From Bacteroidota bacterium (GTDB lineage: Bacteria > Bacteroidota > Bacteroidia > Chitinophagales > UBA2359), in assembly GCA_020627525.1 (NCBI GenBank), contig JAHDGP010000122.1:1-10832 (forward strand): a stretch of 10,832 nucleotides of DNA, written 5' to 3'. This document shows, one piece after another, positions 6,464-10,832 of this stretch. Numbering within the stretch: the first letter of the stretch is position 1; every line of letters starts with the position of its first letter. The position numbers and the translations under genes are program-made. The notes beneath the pieces were generated by a model, which searched no databases, was not told the DNA's origin, and saw only the letters and a list, made by a program, of their open reading frames with translations.

Positions 6464-6688
6464 CAACTTCTATGATTTCCTAGCCCGAAACCGAAAAAAA
6501 CTAGGTAAGCAAGAGTGCCGGCTTCCCAGTGCTGAGTGGGAGGAAAGATTTGTCTAAATTGAACCTTCTGAGTTGCTGATTCTGATTATTTTAAATTTTT
6601 TTTGAAAGAATTATTGGAAAATAAAAATAATTTTTGCAGAAGGTGCCTTCTTCCTATAGCAAGCTGGCGAGTAGTTTGGCGAGTGGTT
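6464..6688 (+). repeat. 225-base tandem duplication, copy 2
   Basis: Second copy of 6239-6463, about 98% identical. It carries an orphan copy of the DCC gene's C-terminus (6465-6557) and the downstream hairpin (6638-6651). The copy ends at GAGTGGTT, and unique A+T-rich DNA begins at 6689. No transposase, target-site duplication or obvious microhomology marks the junctions, so unequal exchange or replication error is more likely than a mobile element. Confidence 0.95.
6465..6557 (+). pseudogene. Orphan C-terminal fragment of the DCC-family gene
   Basis: Thirty codons and TAA, the duplicated 3' end of the gene at 5921-6332, in the same phase. The reading NFYDFLARNRKKLGKQ, ending EERFV, differs from the parental copy only by Leu to Phe and Val to Leu plus two silent changes. 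It has no start, no active site and no promoter of its own, and the parental TAA at 6330 separates it from the upstream frame. It is a non-functional remnant unless it acts as a template for gene conversion. Confidence 0.85.
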
Positions 6689-6817
6689 TTTTTGAAATTC
6701 AAACTTGCATTTTAAATAATTTTCATTGTATTTGTAGAATATTTCCCAATTCATTAATTATCTTAATATTTTGTTAACCAGTGGTTGAGATTCTAATAGA
6801 TTTTAAAATATAGAACA

Positions 6818-8791
6818 ATGAGAAAATACCTTAAATACCTGAAAATAGCTTTTGCTTTATTTATGATTTTTAACTTGACAAAAACTTACTGTCAGGTAAT
6901 AGACGAAAGTTGTTCAGATTTTTCAGTTGATTTTTATAGTTTAGAATGTGATGTTCAAATGATTGATTTAGCTAATGGAACTTTTCTTACTAGTTATATT
7001 TATTTGATTTCAGATAACAATGCTGATTCGAATGGTGTATTGGCATATGTAAACAATATTTCTGGTGAAATTACTTACTTTTCAGGTTTTGCTTGGTTTG
7101 GTTGGGAAAATAACTTTGATTCCATTGATTTTACAGTTTATAACTTAAATGACCCAGATTGTACTGTGCATGTCTCTGGATATTTTTCTGATTGCCACAT
7201 CGATGTTGTTGATTATTGCAATGATCCTTGTGCATATAATTACAATCCGGTTGATTCACCATTAGATGGTTACTGCCTTTATGGTCCTTGTAATGAAGAT
7301 TGTTCACAAGGGCAATTGACAGAGTGGAATTTTGAAGATTGTGAATGTCAGCCTATTGATGATATAAATGGTTGTACAGATGAAAAGGCAGTCAATTTTA
7401 ATCCTATTGCAAATTGTGAAGATGGCACTTGTCGATACAATGTTTGTGATGGATTTAATGCTGATATCGTTACACTTTGCAGTGATGATTCAAATGAGTT
7501 TTCTGTACTAATAATTGCAGCAGGCGAATCCGATGAGCAATTTAACTTGCTTGATCTAAATACGAATACAAATACAGTTATTGATAAAAGCGTTGTTTTG
7601 GGACCTTTTGCAGAAGGAACACCAATTTCGTTTGAAATTTCATCTGTTGAAAACCCTGAATGTGCAAAAATGTTAGCGATTGATGCCTTGTCTTGCGAAA
7701 CGGAGGCAATATACAAATGCAGCGATCCATGTGCCGTGAACTATACACCAACTTCTTTAGAAGGTTTAGATAATTGTATTTATGAAAATTGTAATGCTGA
7801 CTGTTCTCGTGGAGAGTTGTCTGAATTTGATACTGTAACTTGTGAATGTGTAACAATTGAAACGATTGCTGGTTGTATGGACCCGCAAGCTTGTAATTAT
7901 GATGCTGCGGCAAATTGTGGATCAATTACTTGTGAATATGACAGTTGTATTGAAGCGTGTAATTTATCAGTTGAACTTACAACGATTTGCAGCCCTGATA
8001 GAAATTCTTATCAAATTTTGATGATTATCACTGGTGATCATACTGGGAATGGGTATGTAATTACAAATGATCTTACAGGAGAACAAATTGAGTTTAATGA
8101 AATTGCATTTAATGCAAATGAGTTTAATGATGGATTAGGTTTTGAGAATGGAACAGGATATTCTTTTACGGTTGCTTTAAAAGATGATGAATCTTGTGCT
8201 CACAGCAAGTCTGTCTCAATGCTGGACTGTGTAACGACTGGAATTGAATTGTTATATTTTAAAGGTGAAAATTTAGGACAAGCCAATAAACTAGTATGGG
8301 CAACAGCTTCGCAATCGAACTCAAAGGAATTTTTGATCGAAAAATCTTTTGATGGATTAAATTTTGAAAAAATTGGAGTTGTAGATGCTGGTAAAAATTC
8401 TAATACAACAAAAACTTACAACTATATTGACGACCATATAAATTCGAGAACTAACTATTACCGTATTTCTGAAATAGATATTTTTCAAGATAAATCTGTT
8501 ATCTCCCAAGTATTGAAAATTGAAAATAAGGCGGAGAAAACATTCCTAAATGTTTCTCCCAATCCTGTTCAATCGGAAATTAATATTTCAATAAATGCAA
8601 TTGAATTTGAAAATGATGTTTTGATTGAAATAGTGGATTACTCAGGAAAGGTAGTTAAAACTTTTGTAACTGATTTTGAACAAGGAGACAATAACATAGC
8701 TTCGGAAATAGGTGATTTTAATGCTGGAATTTATTTTGTCAGAGCAATTTTCAGAAATAAAGTTGAAATGGTTAAATTTATGAAATTATAA
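6818..8791 (+). CDS. Secreted Cys-rich modular protein with T9SS type A sorting domain
   Basis: 657 residues. A signal peptide (about 1-25: KYLK, then a hydrophobic run ending TYC|Q) sends it to the periplasm. The C-terminus (about 578-657, VSPNPVQSEINISI to FVRAIFRNKVEMVKFMKL) is a Por secretion/T9SS type A sorting domain, used for export across the outer membrane and usually surface attachment. In between are three beta-sandwich-like modules (about 32-126, 211-293, 381-471), each closing with C-x10-C, alternating with two Cys-rich modules (134-210, 301-377). Each Cys-rich module contains degenerate forms of the G-C-x-D-P-x-A-x-N-Y-x-P...C-x-Y motif common in Bacteroidota surface proteins. 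A fibronectin-like domain follows (about 474-570: IELLYFKGE, LVWATASQSN, NYYRISEIDI), often found just before the sorting domain. No catalytic motif is seen, so adhesion or a structural surface role is the best guess. The DUF1415 gene follows 15 bases later. Confidence 0.9.
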   Translation: MRKYLKYLKIAFALFMIFNLTKTYCQVIDESCSDFSVDFYSLECDVQMIDLANGTFLTSYIYLISDNNADSNGVLAYVNNISGEITYFSGFAWFGWENNFDSIDFTVYNLNDPDCTVHVSGYFSDCHIDVVDYCNDPCAYNYNPVDSPLDGYCLYGPCNEDCSQGQLTEWNFEDCECQPIDDINGCTDEKAVNFNPIANCEDGTCRYNVCDGFNADIVTLCSDDSNEFSVLIIAAGESDEQFNLLDLNTNTNTVIDKSVVLGPFAEGTPISFEISSVENPECAKMLAIDALSCETEAIYKCSDPCAVNYTPTSLEGLDNCIYENCNADCSRGELSEFDTVTCECVTIETIAGCMDPQACNYDAAANCGSITCEYDSCIEACNLSVELTTICSPDRNSYQILMIITGDHTGNGYVITNDLTGEQIEFNEIAFNANEFNDGLGFENGTGYSFTVALKDDESCAHSKSVSMLDCVTTGIELLYFKGENLGQANKLVWATASQSNSKEFLIEKSFDGLNFEKIGVVDAGKNSNTTKTYNYIDDHINSRTNYYRISEIDIFQDKSVISQVLKIENKAEKTFLNVSPNPVQSEINISINAIEFENDVLIEIVDYSGKVVKTFVTDFEQGDNNIASEIGDFNAGIYFVRAIFRNKVEMVKFMKL

Positions 8792-8806
8792 ATTTTTAGA
8801 AATAGA

Positions 8807-9337
8807 ATGATCATAAATGAAATTAAAAAATGGGTTGAAAATTATGTTGTAAAACATAATTTTTGCCCATTTGCTGCTAAGGTATATATTGAAGATCGTA
8901 TTCATTACAAGGTGGTCGATTCGGAAAAGGTGGAGGATTGCCTTACTGCTGTTAATGAGGAATTTTTAAGGTTAGATCAAATTGATTCAAAACAAATTGA
9001 TACAACATTGATTGTTTTCACGAATGCTTTTTCAGATTTCCAAGAATATTTAAATGCACTTGAACTAGCAGAAACATTACTTGCTGATTTAGATTATGAA
9101 GGTGTTTATCAGTTAGCAAGTTTTCATCCTGAATATCAATTTGCTGGTGAGGAAAAAAATGATCCTGCTAATTTTACCAATCGTGCTCCTTTTCCAATAA
9201 TTCATATTTTAAGAGAAGACAGTGTTTCGGAAGTTTTGGAAACTTTTGATGATCCCAATAGTATCCCTAATAGAAATATTAAATTTACCAGAGGAAAGGG
9301 GTTTGATTGGATGGATAAATCATTGAAATCTCTGTAA
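8807..9337 (+). CDS. DUF1415 family protein
   Basis: 176 residues, close to the usual size of DUF1415 proteins. The family signatures are visible: an N-terminal helix followed by NFCPFA (18-23, Cys20); a central strand TTLIVFTNAFSDFQEYL (66-82); ASFHPEYQFAG (104-114); and DPANFTNRAPFPIIHILRE (119-137). These are the most conserved blocks, and the Cys, His and Asp/Asn residues in them suggest a metal or redox site, but no function has been established that I know of. No signal or membrane segment is present, so it is cytoplasmic. It starts 15 bases after the T9SS protein's stop with no promoter-like box between, so co-transcription is likely although the two products act in different compartments. 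No hairpin terminator is visible after its stop; the T-run at 9339-9345 has no stem before it. Confidence 0.85.
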   Translation: MIINEIKKWVENYVVKHNFCPFAAKVYIEDRIHYKVVDSEKVEDCLTAVNEEFLRLDQIDSKQIDTTLIVFTNAFSDFQEYLNALELAETLLADLDYEGVYQLASFHPEYQFAGEEKNDPANFTNRAPFPIIHILREDSVSEVLETFDDPNSIPNRNIKFTRGKGFDWMDKSLKSL

Positions 9338-9652
9338 ATTTTTTTGACATTAGGGTTTTAAAATAATACCACCAAGGACACAGAGGTTCACAAAGCTTTC
9401 AATACAACCATATTCGTAACGTTAAAGGTTTGAAGTAATTTTATACTCTCATTTTGTAACTTTTTTATTGTTTGTTGTCACTATACTAATTAATATCAGT
9501 TTCTTGTAATTGTATGAGAGACTGTTGATTGCGCCCATAAATTAAATGGTTTGACTTAGCATTTATTGCTTAGTCTATGGTAAGGCTTGGTCAAATTTAG
9601 ATTGACCATAACAAACGGAGTATAAATTTATTAAATATAATATTTTACAAAA
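9338..9652. other. Non-coding gap before the charged secreted protein gene
   Basis: 315 bases without a supported gene. It holds one dispersed-repeat copy (9368-9395) and two neighbouring inverted repeats close to the next gene: 9553-9561 with 9567-9575 (GACTTAGCA/TGCTTAGTC, one mismatch) and 9589-9594 with 9602-9607 (GGTCAA/TTGACC). An alternative outer pairing joins 9576-9581 (TATGGT) to 9605-9610 (ACCATA). No exact TAnnTTTG box was found here; the 40 bases before ATG 9653 are nearly pure A+T. Confidence 0.45.
9368..9395 (+). repeat. Dispersed phased repeat, diverged copy 3
   Basis: ACCACCAAGGACACAGAGG followed by TTCACAAAG. It keeps the same skeleton as the minus-strand copies at 2955-2985 and 3023-3053, ACCAC, six bases, CACA, six bases, CACA, but the bases between the blocks are different. 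This is the well-known look of intergenic CACAGAG-type repeats. It lies 30 bases after the DUF1415 stop. Confidence 0.55.
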
Positions 9653-10264
9653 ATGAAAAAGATTTTCACTTTATTAATGGTGTTTACATGTGTAGTTTAT
9701 ACACAGCATATAAATGCTCAATCTGATTGTGTTTTAGAGATAAAGACAGTTAAAGAAGAATATAAAGAAGAGAAGAAAGAAGCGAGAGAAACGCATAAAA
9801 ATACTAAGAAGAGTATCCAGGAGGCCTTTGTTGAGGCTATGAAAAATGCGGAAACTGAAGAGGAGAAATTAGAAGCCAAAGAGACGCGAGATGCTGAACT
9901 AGAGGCAGAGATTGAATCTTTTGATTCTGAGGCTCAAGCTATGAAGGAGACCCACGAAGCAGAAATTGCGGCTTTGGCTGAAAATTGTGAAGAATGGAAA
10001 GGCGGAAAGGGAGATACAAAGGATAAAGGCGATTCTAAAGACACAGGTGATTCAAAAGATACTGGCGATTCTAAAGACACAGGTGATTCAAAAGATACTG
10101 GCGACGAAGGAGATTCTGGAGATACTAAAGACAGTGGAGATAAGGGAAACACAAAAGGGAAAAACGGCAAAGGTGACAAAGGTAATTCTAAAGATGGAAA
10201 GAAGGACAAAGATAAAAATGAAGGAAAAGGAAAGAATAAAGGTAAGGGTAAAGGAAATAACTAA
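9653..10264 (+). CDS. Secreted, highly charged protein with GDSKDT repeats
   Basis: 203 residues. A signal peptide is clear (MKKIFTLLMVFTCVVYTQHI, cleavage probably near INA|QSD, residue 22). Residues 26-115 are a Glu/Lys-rich region with long-helix or coiled-coil character, bracketed by the only two cysteines of the mature protein (Cys26 and Cys112), which could form a disulfide. From about 116 the chain is low-complexity: four perfect GDSKDT units (126-149), then Gly/Asp/Lys-rich sequence becoming strongly basic at the end (GKGKNKGKGKGNN). There is no T9SS sorting domain or membrane anchor, so it is likely periplasmic or released. I do not recognise a named family; ion or polyanion binding is only a guess from composition. 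Codons in the tail follow the DNA repeat. The gene has its own strong terminator at 10295-10327. Confidence 0.85.
   Translation: MKKIFTLLMVFTCVVYTQHINAQSDCVLEIKTVKEEYKEEKKEARETHKNTKKSIQEAFVEAMKNAETEEEKLEAKETRDAELEAEIESFDSEAQAMKETHEAEIAALAENCEEWKGGKGDTKDKGDSKDTGDSKDTGDSKDTGDSKDTGDEGDSGDTKDSGDKGNTKGKNGKGDKGNSKDGKKDKDKNEGKGKNKGKGKGNN
10028..10099 (+). repeat. Two perfect 36-base tandem repeats within a gene
   Basis: 10028-10063 and 10064-10099 are identical. Each 36-base unit is made of two diverged 18-base halves, both encoding GDSKDT. The unit is a multiple of three, so copy-number change would alter protein length by 12 residues without breaking the frame. This layout is typical of slippage-prone coding repeats. 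Confidence 0.95.
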
Positions 10265-10294
10265 ACATTGGTAAATTATTAGCTATCAAATCGT

Positions 10295-10327
10295 AAGGAG
10301 AGTCTGTTTTGTAGACTCTCCTTTTTT
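10295..10327 (+). terminator. Intrinsic terminator after the charged secreted protein gene
   Basis: A perfect stem, GGAGAGTCT (10297-10305) with AGACTCTCC (10313-10321), extended by AA/TT, a 7-base loop, and six T at 10322-10327. It lies 30 bases after the stop at 10264. The reverse strand has only two T after the stem, so it is a poor terminator for the convergent methyltransferase gene, although that gene's stop is only 20 bases away. Confidence 0.9.
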
Positions 10328-10347
10328 ATTAACTAAAAAATTTGCTA

Positions 10348-10832
10348 CTAAGTAATTGTTGTCAGAATTGCTTTTCCGTTATGAACCGATTGAGAAGAAA
10401 ATGTCTCCCTTTTTTGCATAACGTAATTGCAATAAATTTGGGTATCTGCCATGTCAGTGTTGTCTGCGTAAATCAAAGTACCAGCATGAAATTGTGGTTC
10501 CAGCATTTTAAAAAGAGGTAAATACAAATTTTTCCATCCATCAAGGAATAAAAAATCAATGGGACTTGAATGCCCTTTAAGCGTTTTCATTGCATCACCA
10601 ATTTTAAAATCTACAAAATCACTCAATCCTGCATTTTCAATATTCTGTTTTGCTCTTAACGCTTTGTTTTCCAACAATTCTGTTGTGATAACCTTGCCAT
10701 CAGTTTGACGAGCAGCATCAGCTAAATAAATGGTTGAGATCCCAAATGATGTTCCAAATTCAACTATTTGCTTACAATCATTTTCAATAATTAATTGTCT
10801 GAGTGCTTGTCCTTGAGCTTTGGAAATTGGTA
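10348..10832 (-). CDS. Class I SAM-dependent methyltransferase (O-methyltransferase-like), 5' truncated
   Basis: The minus-strand frame is open from the right edge to TAG at 10348-10350, giving 160 residues of the C-terminal part; the TTG at 10677 is internal, not a start. SAM-binding motif I is clear at visible residues 23-33, VEFGTSFGIST (E-x-G-x-x-x-G). It is followed by a strand ending in the acidic ribose-binding residue (GKVITTE), an AKQNIENAGL helix, FKIGDAMKTL (adenine region), and IDFLFLDGWKNLYLP, the post-motif strand with the acidic residue seen in catechol-type O-methyltransferases. LEPQFHAGTLIYADN (motif III region) and the final beta strands SVHNGKAILTTI complete the fold. Perhaps 50 residues are missing at the N-terminus. 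The substrate is unknown; the COG4122-like O-methyltransferase group is the best fit. No promoter is within the window. Confidence 0.85.
   Translation of the reverse strand, partial: PISKAQGQALRQLIIENDCKQIVEFGTSFGISTIYLADAARQTDGKVITTELLENKALRAKQNIENAGLSDFVDFKIGDAMKTLKGHSSPIDFLFLDGWKNLYLPLFKMLEPQFHAGTLIYADNTDMADTQIYCNYVMQKRETFSSQSVHNGKAILTTIT

Noticed and set aside
6465..6557. In-frame C-terminal extension of the DCC protein by readthrough into copy 2
   Set aside because: Several additional in-frame stops occur in the non-coding part between the copies, so simple readthrough of TAA 6330 would not reach it.
7348..7925. Two minus-strand open frames inside the T9SS protein gene
   Set aside because: Both lie wholly within a well-supported secreted protein and have no family-like motifs.
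9934..10274. Long open frames on the minus strand (9934-10209) and in another plus frame (9966-10274)
   Set aside because: They are shadows of the GDSKDT gene: its in-phase repeats keep every frame open and give low-complexity Ser/Pro or Lys/Ile products.
10675..10677. TTG as the start of the methyltransferase
   Set aside because: The frame continues upstream to the window edge and contains the essential SAM-binding motif I, so the TTG is an internal Leu codon.

Overview
The window looks like chromosomal DNA of a Bacteroidota bacterium, probably a flavobacterium-like lineage. The evidence is strong A+T bias (roughly a third G+C by eye), start codons preceded by A-rich tracts rather than Shine-Dalgarno sites, several TAnnTTTG boxes (the Bacteroidota -7 promoter element), and a secreted protein ending in a type IX secretion (T9SS) sorting domain. 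No rRNA, tRNA, CRISPR array or complete insertion sequence was found.

Layout. 1-2127 (+) is the C-terminal part of a large uncharacterised protein with lysine-rich linkers. It converges, with 3 bases between stops, on a membrane-anchored TPR protein (2131-2703, -). 2704-3290 is non-coding; it holds two copies of a short dispersed repeat, a strong terminator, and the long 3' region of a YbaB/EbfC nucleoid protein gene (3291-3605, -). 3606-4040 has no convincing gene but contains a G+C-richer patch. Next come a conserved uncharacterised 229-residue protein (4041-4730, +), a cluster of hairpins, and a rhomboid intramembrane protease (4967-5767, +).

5921-6332 (+) is a DCC-family (DUF393) thiol-disulfide oxidoreductase gene split by one extra T in a run of nine, immediately before the Asp of the DGxCxxC active-site motif. 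The last 94 bases of that gene plus 131 bases of downstream DNA are tandemly duplicated as an exact 225-base period (6239-6688), leaving a second orphan C-terminus. A T9SS-exported, cysteine-rich modular protein (6818-8791, +) follows, then a DUF1415 protein 15 bases downstream (8807-9337, +), a non-coding gap with another dispersed-repeat copy, and a secreted charged, repeat-containing protein (9653-10264, +) with a clear intrinsic terminator. A class I SAM methyltransferase (10348 to the right edge, -) converges on it.

The genes are mostly monocistronic and unrelated, so I do not see one multi-gene system. The points most worth a second look are the homopolymer frameshift and the duplication in the DCC locus, the helically phased ACCAC-N6-CACA-N6-CACA element found at three sites, and the exactly conserved cysteine spacing of the two Cys-rich modules in the T9SS protein.
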